A DNA stretch of 64,000 nucleotides from the NCBI RefSeq assembly GCF_015169395.1, contig NZ_CP063458.1:4340001-4404000 (forward strand), in the 5' to 3' direction. The notes under the pieces were generated by a model. That model saw only the letters and a list, made by a program, of their open reading frames with translations. It did no database searches and was not told where the DNA came from. Below are positions 45,216 through 53,520 of the stretch, in pieces; position 1 is the first letter of the stretch; each line of letters opens with the position of its first letter. The translations under genes were made by a program, and so were the position numbers. The DNA comes from Humisphaera borealis. GTDB taxonomy: Bacteria > Planctomycetota > Phycisphaerae > Tepidisphaerales > Tepidisphaeraceae.

Positions 45216-46637
45216 TCAACCCCTACGCCACTTCAGTGTCGCCATCACGCCGTGCCTCGGCCGCAGCGTGATCATCGCCCAGGGCGTAACCGGCGGATCT
45301 TCGGTGGGCTCGATTCGCACCTGCTGCGCGATGGTGGCAAGCATGAGCGTGGCTTCCATCATTGCGAACGTCGCGCCGACGCAGAATCGCAATCCACCGC
45401 CAAAGGGGAGGTACGCGAACTTGGGCAACGCGTCGCTGCGGCCGTCGATGAAGCGGCCTGGGTCGAAGTCGCTGACGTGGTCCCACAGCTTGGCGTTGCG
45501 GTGGGTGACGAATGGGCTGACGAGCACAAACTCCCCGCCGCGAACGGTATAGGGGCCGAAGGTGTCGTCCTTGATCGCGGCCCGGCCGATCATCCAGGCC
45601 GGGGGGTAGAGCCGCATCGCCTCCTCGATCGCCGCGCGGGTGTACTTGAGGTTCGGAAGGTCGTCGACGGTGGGTGTGCGGCCGGCAAGGACGCGGTCGA
45701 GTTCGGCTTCGAGCGCCTCCCGGGCTGCCGGGTGTTTGGCGACAAGGTACAGCGCCCACGTGAGGGCGATCGCCGTCGTCTCGTGGCCGGCGATCAGGAT
45801 CGTGACCGCCTCGTCCCGCAGTAGTGTGCGGCTCATGCCTTCGCCGGTCTGTTCGTCGCGGGCCGCCAGCAGCATCGACAACAGGTCGGTCGCGTGTTGG
45901 CCTTCGGCCTGCTCCTTGGTGCGGCGATCGATCGTGGAGTAGACGAAGCGGTCGAGCGTGTCGATCGCCCGGCGGAAGCGGATGTGCTTGGGTGTCGGCA
46001 CCCATTCGGGGAACGACAGCGGGTTGGTGATGATGTCGTTGGTGCGTTCCAGAACTTCTGAAACGGCGGGGGAGAGTTCGTTCAGTTCGTGCTCGGCGGA
46101 GGTGCCCAGCAACGTGTGCAGCGCGATACGCAGCGTGACGCGCATCATCTCCTGAAAGACGTCGAGCATCGGAAGGCCTGCTGACGACGAGCGTTGCCGC
46201 CAGCCGTCCAGCATTGCGACGGTCGCATCGGTCATGATCGACGCGAAGCCGATGATGCGCTGGCGGTGAAACGCGGGGGTCGCGATCCGGCGTTGGCGCT
46301 GCCAGAGTTCCCCTTCGCTGGTCACCAGTCCGTCGCCGAGCACGATGCGGGCCTTGGCGTAGCCGCGGGTTTGCTTGGAATAGTTGGCGGCGTTGTCGAC
46401 GAAGACACGCTTGATGTGGTCGGGGTTGCGAAGAATGGTCGCCTTGTACGGCCCGAGCTTCATGAAGACGGCGTCGCCGGGGTTTTCTTCGAAAGCGCGA
46501 AGCAGCACCTTGAGCGGATCATTCCGCATGTGCCAGGCCACGCCGAGGATCGGCCAGCCTTTGATCAGTGGGGCGCGGGCGGGAGCGGCGGGAGGAATCG
46601 GGGCGATCGAGGCGGCGGGCTGGGTCATCGCCCGCAT
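45216..46637 (-). CDS. Cytochrome P450
   Basis: A 473-residue soluble P450. The I-helix oxygen-binding motif is AGHETT (283-288), the K-helix ExxR is E339-A-M-R342, and the haem loop is FGGGLRFCVG with Cys419 as thiolate ligand. In the loop the usual Pro/Ser before Arg is Leu. An N-terminal ~25 Pro/Ala-rich residues have no membrane anchor. The family resembles the CYP102/CYP4-like long-chain clade by its VTHRNAKLWDHVSDFDPGRF text, but the substrate cannot be assigned. Two in-frame ATGs exist (46637 and 46628), neither with a clear ribosome binding site. A ferredoxin-reductase-like gene at 52.2 kb could supply electrons, though no ferredoxin is seen. Confidence 0.94.
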   Translation of the reverse strand: MRAMTQPAASIAPIPPAAPARAPLIKGWPILGVAWHMRNDPLKVLLRAFEENPGDAVFMKLGPYKATILRNPDHIKRVFVDNAANYSKQTRGYAKARIVLGDGLVTSEGELWQRQRRIATPAFHRQRIIGFASIMTDATVAMLDGWRQRSSSAGLPMLDVFQEMMRVTLRIALHTLLGTSAEHELNELSPAVSEVLERTNDIITNPLSFPEWVPTPKHIRFRRAIDTLDRFVYSTIDRRTKEQAEGQHATDLLSMLLAARDEQTGEGMSRTLLRDEAVTILIAGHETTAIALTWALYLVAKHPAAREALEAELDRVLAGRTPTVDDLPNLKYTRAAIEEAMRLYPPAWMIGRAAIKDDTFGPYTVRGGEFVLVSPFVTHRNAKLWDHVSDFDPGRFIDGRSDALPKFAYLPFGGGLRFCVGATFAMMEATLMLATIAQQVRIEPTEDPPVTPWAMITLRPRHGVMATLKWRRG

Positions 46638-46638
46638 T

Positions 46639-46659
46639 GTAGGGCGGGTACCGCCCGCC
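46639..46659. repeat. GTAGGGCGGG..CCCGCC palindrome, copy 1
   Basis: GTAGGGCGGGTACCGCCCGCC, a near-palindrome in the 44-bp gap between the carbonic anhydrase and P450 genes. Close copies occur at 61086-61106 and, inverted, at 61489-61509. Confidence 0.7.
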
Positions 46660-46681
46660 GAAGAAATCGTGACCGGGCGGG

Positions 46682-47767
46682 CTACGAGCGTCGGCCGTTG
46701 ATCAGGTGGATGATCGCGTAGGAGACGGCCGCACCGCCACCCAGCAGTCCGCCGAGCGCGACGAAGTTGTGCTCCTTGGCCGATTCTGGCGATGCCGGGC
46801 CATCGGCAGGGGCGGGGACGGCGGAATGTGGATCGCCGTGCGGATCCTTTTTCGGTGCGGCATGTTCGTCGGCCGCGCCGTGTCCACCTTTGCCGGCAGT
46901 CCCACCGGGTGCGACAACGCCGGCATCCTGTGCGACCGGCTTTTCCGACGGTTCCAGCCAGTCGGCCTCGCCGGTGTGCAGGTTGTAAACGCAGCCGATC
47001 GCCTTGAGCTTGCCGCTCTTGAACTTCTCGCGGAGCAGTTCACTACGCGACGACAGGTCGGCGATCGACTGCCGAACGTTCGCCCGGATCGCCTTTTCCA
47101 CCAGGCGAGGGCCGGTGAGCTGTGGGAACGATTTGCGGGCCTCGTCGGCGGCGGGCGCGATGTTGTCGACGAGTTTTTCGATGTTCGGCGTCACGTGCGC
47201 CTTATCCACCACCGCCGTCACCGCACCGCACTTGGCGTGACCCATGACGACGATCAGGTTGATCCCCAGATGTTCGACTGCGTATTCGAGCGAGCCGACT
47301 TCATCGACATCGGCGACATTTCCCGCGATGCGCACGACGAAAAGGTCCCCGATGCCGGTGTCGAAGATCAGTTCCGGCGGCACGCGGCTGTCGGCACAGG
47401 AGAGAACCCCTGCAAAGGGGTGCTGGCCGTTGGCGAAGGTGTCGCACAGCCGCGACTGGTTCTGATTCGGCCGGGCGGGTGTCCCGGCGACGAACCGGTC
47501 GTTTCCGGCCGTCAGCTTTTTGATCGCCTCGTCGGCGGGCATTCCCGTGGCGGGCGCGTGGGCCGCGGCCGCGGGTAGAGTGGCAGACGGGGCGGCGCCG
47601 TGGGCATCGACGGCCACACTTGCGGTAGGCGCCGGGGCGGGTGCTCCGTGCGCTGCCGGCGACGGCTCTTTCGCATGTCCGCCGTGCGAATCCGCCAGCG
47701 TGACGGCCGCGCCGACGCTCACGAAGGTAACGGCGCCCAGAAGACGAAGAAGTTTTGATCGCTGCAT
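46682..47767 (-). CDS. Exported beta-class carbonic anhydrase with C-terminal membrane anchor
   Basis: A 361-residue protein. A signal peptide (residues 1-25) precedes a Pro/Ala/His-rich linker (26-75), and the beta-carbonic anhydrase domain follows. Zinc ligands are visible as Cys124 in SCADSRVPPE (with the Asp126/Arg128 dyad), His177 and Cys180 in GHAKCGAV. The enzyme interconverts CO2 and bicarbonate. After another Gly/His/Pro-rich linker the chain ends in a hydrophobic helix (about 333-355) with basic NGRRS. Export and a C-terminal anchor are unusual for this normally cytosolic class, so it would act in the periplasm or paryphoplasm. The ATG at 47767 has AGGAG nine bases upstream. The gene is followed by the P450 gene on the same strand. 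Confidence 0.92.
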   Translation of the reverse strand: MQRSKLLRLLGAVTFVSVGAAVTLADSHGGHAKEPSPAAHGAPAPAPTASVAVDAHGAAPSATLPAAAAHAPATGMPADEAIKKLTAGNDRFVAGTPARPNQNQSRLCDTFANGQHPFAGVLSCADSRVPPELIFDTGIGDLFVVRIAGNVADVDEVGSLEYAVEHLGINLIVVMGHAKCGAVTAVVDKAHVTPNIEKLVDNIAPAADEARKSFPQLTGPRLVEKAIRANVRQSIADLSSRSELLREKFKSGKLKAIGCVYNLHTGEADWLEPSEKPVAQDAGVVAPGGTAGKGGHGAADEHAAPKKDPHGDPHSAVPAPADGPASPESAKEHNFVALGGLLGGGAAVSYAIIHLINGRRS

Positions 47768-47884
47768 GAAGGGAGGCTCCTGAGCCGCCGGCAGGCGGCC
47801 TCACCTCGTCTTCGGTTGCAGGGACCCCTCCCTTGGCTCGCGGCGTTGGTTATCGGGCCCTCGGTATCGTCGATCGGAGCGAAA

Positions 47885-49165
47885 CTACTTTGCCGGCGGG
47901 TCAATCACGACCAGTCCCGTCGGCGGAATGATGGTTCCGCCCACCGGCTTCTCCCCGGCGAAGGTCATCATCTTCCGAACCTGCTTCGCCGCGTCGGCAG
48001 GTGACATCTCCTGGGTGAAGATCAACTCGAGGTAGGCAAAGTCCACCAGCGCGCTGCCGGCCCAGTCGGCCGCCTGCGAGAAGCCGGAGATGGGAAAGGT
48101 TGCTCCCTTTCCCAGACCTTCGTGGATCTTCTTCGGAATGTCGCCGCCGGCGACCAGGCAGGTGCCGAAGTGGAGGAGCTTGATGTTTCCGGCGTCGCGA
48201 ATGCATTCCGTCAGCACATCTGCACCGATCGGCTTGCTGCCGCCAACGGTCAGGCCCTCGGCGGTTCCGTGCGACGAGAAGTAGAGGACGACCGGCTCGG
48301 CAAGGTAAGTGATCTCGCCGCACCAGCGGCGGACGTCGGCCTCGTCGGAGATGCTGCGGTGCCGCACCTGTACCCGGGGTATGCGGGCGAAGTAGGTGCG
48401 GAGCATCAGGCCATAGGAGAATTCGTTGTCGCGAAGCTGCGCCTCCCACGGGGCTTCGAGGACGATCAGCCAGATCACGCCGGGCTTGGGGACGATGCGG
48501 GTTCCCGTCCAGGGGCCGCCACCTTTCTTGCCGTCTTTGACAGTCGTCCAGGTTCCGGAGAACGACCCGCCCGCCGCCGAGAGTGTGAACTGCCCGTCTC
48601 CTTTTTCGCCGTCGGGCTGGTCGTACTTGAAGGTCAGGACGCCTTTCTCGTCGATGTCGCCGGTGATGGTCGACCGCCCGGCAAAGGCGTAGGTGCCGTG
48701 GACCTTTCGCCCGTCCTGGTGAAGCCGCATGGACCCAAAGGAGGTGTTCCAGACGCCGGCAAAGGTGGCGCCCGCGGCCGCGACGGCGGGGTCAACGCGC
48801 TGCCCTTCCCACTGTCCCCACGGCTGCGTGCCCTTCACACGCCACTTGCCGGTGAAGGTCGCGCCATCCGGCGACAGATCGAACACCCCTTCGCCTTCGG
48901 CGACGGCTTCCTTATAGGTGAACGTAAGCGTTCGGCCCTCCACTTTGCCGGTGACGACACCCGTCAATCCGGCCGAGACGTAAGACCCGGTGACATCGGC
49001 GCCGGTCTGCGTCAGCGTCATGTCGCCAAACGTCGTCCGCCACGCACCGGTGAAGGTGGGGGCGGGCTGGGTGGCGGGCTGCTGTGCGCTGGCCTGGCCG
49101 AGCACAGCAAAGACGATCAGCGCCAATGCCGGGACACGAATCCATGAGGCGAGCGAGCGAGACAT
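47885..49165 (-). CDS. Exported protein with two beta-barrel-like repeats and a caspase/CHAT-like domain
   Basis: A 426-residue protein with a signal peptide (about 1-27). Two related ~95-residue units follow, starting FTGAWRTTFGDMTLTQTG (38) and FAGVWNTSFGSMRLHQDG (135); both run to a GTFSGTW-like end and look like small beta-barrels. From about 228 an alpha/beta domain carries the marks of clan CD peptidases: a strand ending VVLYFSSHG (His299) and a second strand KLLHFGTCLVAGG (Cys336). This is the His-Cys dyad layout of caspase and CHAT folds. Substrate and activity are unknown; the pocket could be inactive. The ATG at 49165 has GGAG seven bases upstream. It is followed by the carbonic anhydrase gene on the same strand after 117 bases. 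Confidence 0.7.
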   Translation of the reverse strand: MSRSLASWIRVPALALIVFAVLGQASAQQPATQPAPTFTGAWRTTFGDMTLTQTGADVTGSYVSAGLTGVVTGKVEGRTLTFTYKEAVAEGEGVFDLSPDGATFTGKWRVKGTQPWGQWEGQRVDPAVAAAGATFAGVWNTSFGSMRLHQDGRKVHGTYAFAGRSTITGDIDEKGVLTFKYDQPDGEKGDGQFTLSAAGGSFSGTWTTVKDGKKGGGPWTGTRIVPKPGVIWLIVLEAPWEAQLRDNEFSYGLMLRTYFARIPRVQVRHRSISDEADVRRWCGEITYLAEPVVLYFSSHGTAEGLTVGGSKPIGADVLTECIRDAGNIKLLHFGTCLVAGGDIPKKIHEGLGKGATFPISGFSQAADWAGSALVDFAYLELIFTQEMSPADAAKQVRKMMTFAGEKPVGGTIIPPTGLVVIDPPAK

Positions 49166-49549
49166 GAGAATGCTCCGGTAGCGGTTCGGACGTGTGAATG
49201 GCAGTACTCTGAACCGGTTCGATGTCGCGGGAAATCGGAACGCCATGTCATGATAACGTCGTGGGCTTCAATGAGCGCTGCATGCGTCGATCAAAGGCGA
49301 ATAGACGTCGAGGACTGTCAGGTGCGGCGGGCAACATGAACTCCTCGAGACGGAATTCGCGTACACAAGCTCGTCCCGACTTCGCAATCTTCAAGACAAC
49401 TTGGATTAGCGCCGCCTATCGGCAGGATATCGCGTCATCCTGTGAATCCGTCAATCGGTTGAAAAGCCGCTCACGCGACCGCAACGAAAACGGGTCCGGA
49501 CACCCAGCGGTATCCGGACCCGAAACAGCCATAGTTCGGTTTTCAGAAA
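49166..49549. other. Intergenic region upstream of the caspase-like gene
   Basis: No convincing gene; a possible plus-strand frame here runs into the ahcY gene from the opposite side and has an Arg/Ser-rich text without family resemblance. The region holds the ahcY terminator (49491-49522) and presumably the promoter of the caspase-like gene. Confidence 0.55.
49491..49522 (-). terminator. Rho-independent terminator of ahcY
   Basis: CGGGTCCGGA/TCCGGACCCG forms a perfect 10-bp stem with a 12-nt loop, 28 bases after the ahcY stop. On the minus strand it is followed by TTTTCG, a short T-run. Confidence 0.85.
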
Positions 49550-51055
49550 TCAATACCGATAGTGATCCGGCTTGTACGGGCCGTCGAGCGGGACGCCGAT
49601 GTACTTGGCCTGCTCTTCGGTCAGCTTCGTCAGCTTCACGCCGAGCTTGTCCAGGTGCAGCCGGGCGACCTTTTCGTCCAGCTTCTTCGGAAGCACGTAC
49701 ACCTTCTTCTCGTACTTCTCGTTGTTCAGGGCCAGTTCGATCTGGGCGATCGTCTGGTTGGTGAAGCTCGCGCTCATCACGAAGCTCGGGTGGCCGGTGG
49801 CGCAGCCGAGGTTCATCAGGCGGCCTTCGGCGAGGATCAGCACGCTCTTGCCGGTCTCGGTGAAGGTGTACATGTCGTACTGCGGCTTGATGTTCGTCCG
49901 CTTGACCTTCCCCTTCTCTTCCAGCTTCTCGACGCCGGCCATGTCGACTTCGTTGTCGAAGTGACCGATGTTCGCCACGATCGCCTTGTCCTTCATCGCC
50001 TTCATGTGGTCGGCGGTGATGATCTTATAGTTGCCCGTGGTGGTGATGTAGATGTCGGCGTAGCTCAGGGTGTCTTCCAGCGGAAGGACCTGGTAGCCCT
50101 CCATCGCGGCCTGCAGGGCGCAGATGGGGTCGATCTCGGTGACGATAACGCGGGCGCCCTGGCCCTTGAGGCTCTGGCAGCAGCCCTTGCCGACGTCGCC
50201 GTAGCCGCAGACGACCGCGACCTTGCCGCTGATCATGACGTCGGTGGCGCGATTCAGGCCGTCGATGAGCGAGTGGCGGCAGCCGTAGAGGTTGTCGAAC
50301 TTCGACTTCGTGCAGCTGTCGTTGACGTTGATAGCCGGGAACAGCAGGGTGCCGGCCTTCTGCATTTCGTACAGGCGGTGAACGCCGGTGGTGGTTTCTT
50401 CCGAAACGCCGCGAACCTTCTTGCCGACTTCGGTCCAGCGCTTGGGGGTTTCCTTCAGCGTCTTGGCCAGCAGGTTCAGGATGACCTTGTATTCCTTGTT
50501 GTCGGTGGTGTCGGCTCCCGGAACCTTGCCGGCCGCTTCGAACTCAGTGCCCTTGTGGATGAGCAGGGTGACGTCGCCGCCGTCGTCGACGATCTGGTCC
50601 GGACCCTGGCCGTTGCCGAAGTCGAGGGCGCGCTCGGTACACCACCAGTACTCTTCGAGGGTCTCGCCCTTCCAGGCGAAGACCGGGATGCCGCGGGGGT
50701 TCGAAACCGTGCCGCCCTTTTCGGGCCGGCCGACGGCGATCGCCGCCGCGGCGTGGTCCTGCGTGCTGAAGATGTTGCACGAGCACCAGCGGACATCGGC
50801 GCCCAGGATCTCGAGGGTCTCGATCAGCACGCCGGTCTGAATCGTCATGTGCAGCGATCCGACGATCTTCAGGCCCTTGAGGGGCTTGGACGCGCCGTAT
50901 TCTTCGCGGCAGGCCATCAGGCCGGGCATTTCCTGCTCGGCGAGCATGAGTTCCTTGCGGCCCCATTCGGCGAGGTTCAGGTCGGCGACCTTGTACTCGA
51001 GACTCTTGGGCTGGGAATGGACGGTGGATTTGGGGGCGTCTGCGAGAAGGGTCAT
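49550..51055 (-). CDS. ahcY: Adenosylhomocysteinase (S-adenosyl-L-homocysteine hydrolase)
   Basis: A 501-residue NAD-dependent enzyme that splits S-adenosylhomocysteine into adenosine and homocysteine, relieving inhibition of methyltransferases. Recognisable parts are [51 protein letters not shown] (with the NAD-site Lys/Asp), the Rossmann loop GYGDVGKG and the C-terminal [12 protein letters not shown], which closes the NAD site of the neighbouring subunit. The length includes the ~40-residue insertion of the long bacterial form. TAGGAG is five bases before the ATG at 51055. The ArsR-methyltransferase gene ends 45 bases upstream on the same strand, so the two are likely one operon. Confidence 0.97.
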   Translation of the reverse strand: MTLLADAPKSTVHSQPKSLEYKVADLNLAEWGRKELMLAEQEMPGLMACREEYGASKPLKGLKIVGSLHMTIQTGVLIETLEILGADVRWCSCNIFSTQDHAAAAIAVGRPEKGGTVSNPRGIPVFAWKGETLEEYWWCTERALDFGNGQGPDQIVDDGGDVTLLIHKGTEFEAAGKVPGADTTDNKEYKVILNLLAKTLKETPKRWTEVGKKVRGVSEETTTGVHRLYEMQKAGTLLFPAINVNDSCTKSKFDNLYGCRHSLIDGLNRATDVMISGKVAVVCGYGDVGKGCCQSLKGQGARVIVTEIDPICALQAAMEGYQVLPLEDTLSYADIYITTTGNYKIITADHMKAMKDKAIVANIGHFDNEVDMAGVEKLEEKGKVKRTNIKPQYDMYTFTETGKSVLILAEGRLMNLGCATGHPSFVMSASFTNQTIAQIELALNNEKYEKKVYVLPKKLDEKVARLHLDKLGVKLTKLTEEQAKYIGVPLDGPYKPDHYRY

Positions 51056-51100
51056 GGGGCTCCTAAAAGGTTTTGCGTGATTCGGTCTCGGTTACCAGCG

Positions 51101-52057
51101 TTAGTTCGGTTTCAGGCCGGTCGCCAGGAAAAGTGCCGGGCCCTTCGCCGACGCTTCGGGCGGCAGGGGCCTGATGTTTGTTTCGTGCAGCTTCGCGTCG
51201 TTCATCGCACCGGCGACGAACTCCGGCGACAGCCCGAGGGACAACTGTCCCATCTGCCGGCGAAAGTCATCCCGGTCGTGCGGCAGCAGGTCGACTACGA
51301 CCAGCTTGCCGCCGGGTTTCAGCACCCGTGCCGCCTCGGCGATCGCCGACTTTGGCTCGGGGACGTACGTCAGTGCCAGCACCAGCAGTGCCGCGTCGCA
51401 GCAGGCGTCGTCGATCGGCAGGTTCGCCAGGTCGCCCCGACGTAGATCGACATTCGGCGCGTCGGCCAGCCGCTTTTTCGCGGCTTTCAGCATGTCCGAC
51501 GAGTTGTCGATGCCGATGATCTTCGCCACGTGTGGCGCCAGGTCGGCGATCAGCGGGCCGGTGCCGCAACCGAGGTCGGCGACGGTCAGATCCTTCGGCA
51601 GAAGGGCGAGCAGTGCGGCCGCCGAGAAGTTTCGGCCGTACAGCTCGCCACGCAGCTTGTCCCACTGCCCGGCCGCACCGGCGAAAAACGCCTGCGGGTC
51701 GGATTGCCGCTTTCGCAGCGTCTGGTTCAGCCTCAGTTCGTCCTGGGCCGTCGTCGCCCAGCCTTCGGTCTGCTCGCGGGCGATCAGCCAGAGCTTTCGC
51801 GGCGTCGGATCGAGCTCGTCGAGGACGGTACGATATAAGTTCGTCGTTCCCTGGCTGCGACTTCGCACCCACTCCTGCTCCGAAAGCACTTTCAGATGTC
51901 TGCTGACGGTGGACTGGGGCAACTGGATGATCTCGCACAGCTCGGCGACCGATAACTCGTGCCGTTCGAGCAGGCGGACCAGCCGCAGACGGGTCTCATC
52001 GGCCAAGCCGTCCATCCAGGCGAGCAGGGCATCGGGCTTGGGCGTTCTTTTGACCAT
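51101..52057 (-). CDS. ArsR-family regulator fused to a SAM-dependent methyltransferase
   Basis: A 318-residue protein. Residues 10-80 are a winged helix-turn-helix of the ArsR type (LADETRLRLVRLLERHELSV, then the recognition helix QSTVSRHLKVLSEQEWV). Residues about 155-270 are a class I methyltransferase with motif I DLGCGTGPL (161-169), followed by IIGIDNSSDML and VLKPGGKLVVVDLLP. No arsenic- or metal-binding cysteine pair is visible in the DNA-binding part. Its position before ahcY suggests that it senses SAM or SAH and controls methyl-group recycling, as the ArsR-type SahR does elsewhere. A short palindrome lies 18 bases before the ATG at 52057, a plausible autoregulatory site. Whether it also methylates a substrate is not known. 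Confidence 0.92.
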   Translation of the reverse strand: MVKRTPKPDALLAWMDGLADETRLRLVRLLERHELSVAELCEIIQLPQSTVSRHLKVLSEQEWVRSRSQGTTNLYRTVLDELDPTPRKLWLIAREQTEGWATTAQDELRLNQTLRKRQSDPQAFFAGAAGQWDKLRGELYGRNFSAAALLALLPKDLTVADLGCGTGPLIADLAPHVAKIIGIDNSSDMLKAAKKRLADAPNVDLRRGDLANLPIDDACCDAALLVLALTYVPEPKSAIAEAARVLKPGGKLVVVDLLPHDRDDFRRQMGQLSLGLSPEFVAGAMNDAKLHETNIRPLPPEASAKGPALFLATGLKPN

Positions 52058-52074
52058 CCGTTAATCCGGATTCA

Positions 52075-52085
52075 TTGTTGAACAA
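52075..52085. promoter_or_regulatory. Candidate operator of the ArsR-methyltransferase/ahcY operon
   Basis: TTGTT-G-AACAA is a symmetric 11-mer 18 bases upstream of the regulator's start codon. It sits in an AT-richer island, as expected for an ArsR-type operator overlapping the promoter. It is short enough to be a chance match. Confidence 0.4.
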
Positions 52086-52203
52086 CCTTTGCAAAATGTC
52101 AACCGCGATCTGCTCGGGTTTGACAGACCTACTATTCCAAGTGGGAGTTGGGGTCGGGGCCGTTAACCGATTAAGATAGCGCCACCGCGCCCAACACGGA
52201 TGT

Positions 52204-53493
52204 ATGTCTATGACCGTCCTGCACGTGAAGTATCTGCTGGTCGGAGGCGGGGCCGCGAGCATTGCGGCCGCCAAGGCGATTCGCTCGCTCGACGTCGAAG
52301 GATCCATGCTCGTCGTCGGGCGGGAGGTCCATCGGCCGTACCTGCGGCCGGAACTGAGCCGCCGGTACCTCCGTCGCGAGTCCACCCGCGAACAGCTCTA
52401 TCTCGACGATCCCGACTGGTTCAATCGCCACCATGTTGCCCTCAAGACCGGCCGCAACGTTTCGCGCATCGATCCGCCACGCTCGGCGGCCACGCTCGAT
52501 AGCGGCGAAGAAGTCAGCTACGACTTCCTGCTGATCGCCACCGGGGCGACGGCGGCGGGGCTGGCCATCCCCGGCGCGCAGCTTCCGAACCTGTTTTCCC
52601 TCCGCACCATCGACGACGCCGACCTGCTGCGCAACGCCGTCGAAACGGCGATCCATGAAGGTCGCCCGCACGGGGAACTGTCCGAACTGCCCCGCGCCCG
52701 CGGCCGCGTCGCTGTCATCGGCGCTGGTCTACTCGGCGTCGAAGTCTCGGCATCGCTCCGCCGCATGGGCATGGCGGTCGATCTGATTTCCGGCAGCGAA
52801 CACCCCTGGGCCAAGCAGGCCGGCGAAGCCACCGGGCGGTTCGTGGCGAAGCTGCTCGCGAAGCACGGCGTCACTCTTCACGCCGGCCGGCATCCGCTAC
52901 GGCTGGAAGGCGACAGTCGGGTGCAACGCGTCGTTCTCGACGACGCCGCCAAGACCACCCTCGACTGCGATTTCGCCGTCGCGTGCGTGGGTGCCGTCGC
53001 GACGAAGGACCTTCTCCGCGGCACGACCATCGGCGCGGGCAAGTCGATCCTCGTCGATTCCACCGGCCGAACGAGCGTGCCCAACATCTTCGCCGCCGGC
53101 GATTGCTGCGCGATTCTCGACCCGCGGTTCGGCAAGCACCGCTGGCTGGAACACTGGGACGGCGCACAGGCCACCGCCACCCTTGCCGGCCGCAACATGG
53201 CCGGCGCGAACGAGACGTTCACCGCGCTGCCCGGCTTCGAGACCGAGATCTTCGGCGTCAAAGCGCGGGGCTGGGGCGAGTCGCGCCTCGTCGATCGCCG
53301 ACTCATCCGCGGCAGCACCGCCGCAGACACCGGCTTCGCCGAGATCGGCATCGCCAAGGACGGCCGGGTGGCACAGGTGCTTGTCGTCGGCGACCTCGAC
53401 GAGACGGCGGCCCTGCGGCAACTGGTCTGGGACCGCGTCAACGTCAGCGGCCGCGAAGACAGCCTTCGCGACCCGGCGGTGGCGCTTTCCTGA
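52204..53493 (+). CDS. FAD/NAD(P)-dependent ferredoxin-reductase-like oxidoreductase
   Basis: A 429-residue two-dinucleotide-binding flavoprotein. The FAD site is YLLVGGGAASIAAAKAI near the N terminus, the NAD(P) site is VAVIGAGLLGVEVSASL in the middle, and the second FAD motif is VPNIFAAGDCCAI. The text PYLRPELSRRYLR near the N terminus matches the rubredoxin/ferredoxin-NAD reductase and AIF family, which passes electrons from NAD(P)H to small redox proteins. It could feed the P450 at 45.2 kb, but no ferredoxin gene is in the window and the link is only suggestive. The start is the ATG at 52204. The stop codon is followed at once by a hairpin repeat and the convergent ABC gene. Confidence 0.9.
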   Translation: MSMTVLHVKYLLVGGGAASIAAAKAIRSLDVEGSMLVVGREVHRPYLRPELSRRYLRRESTREQLYLDDPDWFNRHHVALKTGRNVSRIDPPRSAATLDSGEEVSYDFLLIATGATAAGLAIPGAQLPNLFSLRTIDDADLLRNAVETAIHEGRPHGELSELPRARGRVAVIGAGLLGVEVSASLRRMGMAVDLISGSEHPWAKQAGEATGRFVAKLLAKHGVTLHAGRHPLRLEGDSRVQRVVLDDAAKTTLDCDFAVACVGAVATKDLLRGTTIGAGKSILVDSTGRTSVPNIFAAGDCCAILDPRFGKHRWLEHWDGAQATATLAGRNMAGANETFTALPGFETEIFGVKARGWGESRLVDRRLIRGSTAADTGFAEIGIAKDGRVAQVLVVGDLDETAALRQLVWDRVNVSGREDSLRDPAVALS

Positions 53494-53517
53494 TTAGCGG
53501 TCGCACCGAAGGTGCAC
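53494..53517 (+). terminator. Stop-codon-adjacent hairpin repeat, copy 1
   Basis: TTAGCGGTCGCACCG followed by AAGGTGCAC begins on the base after the TGA of the flavoprotein gene and fills the 27-bp gap to the convergent ABC gene. GCACC-GAA-GGTGC is the hairpin. A 23/24 copy lies at 56547-56570 after an unrelated gene. Confidence 0.6.
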
Positions 53518-53520
53518 TCT

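Noticed and set aside
49222-49764. A 180-codon plus-strand frame between the caspase-like gene and ahcY
   Set aside because: It runs into the ahcY coding region and across its terminator, with an Arg/Ser-rich text lacking domains.
51056-51100. SAH riboswitch before ahcY
   Set aside because: The gap to the upstream gene is only 45 bases and shows a plain ribosome binding site with no room for the riboswitch fold.
49562-51445. A 627-codon plus-strand frame opposite ahcY
   Set aside because: ahcY is certain on the other strand. The plus-strand text is a mirror of its codon pattern and shows no domain.
45216-53493. A P450 electron-transfer operon joining the P450 and the ferredoxin-reductase-like gene
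   Set aside because: The genes are 5.6 kb apart on opposite strands with unrelated genes between, and no ferredoxin gene is present.
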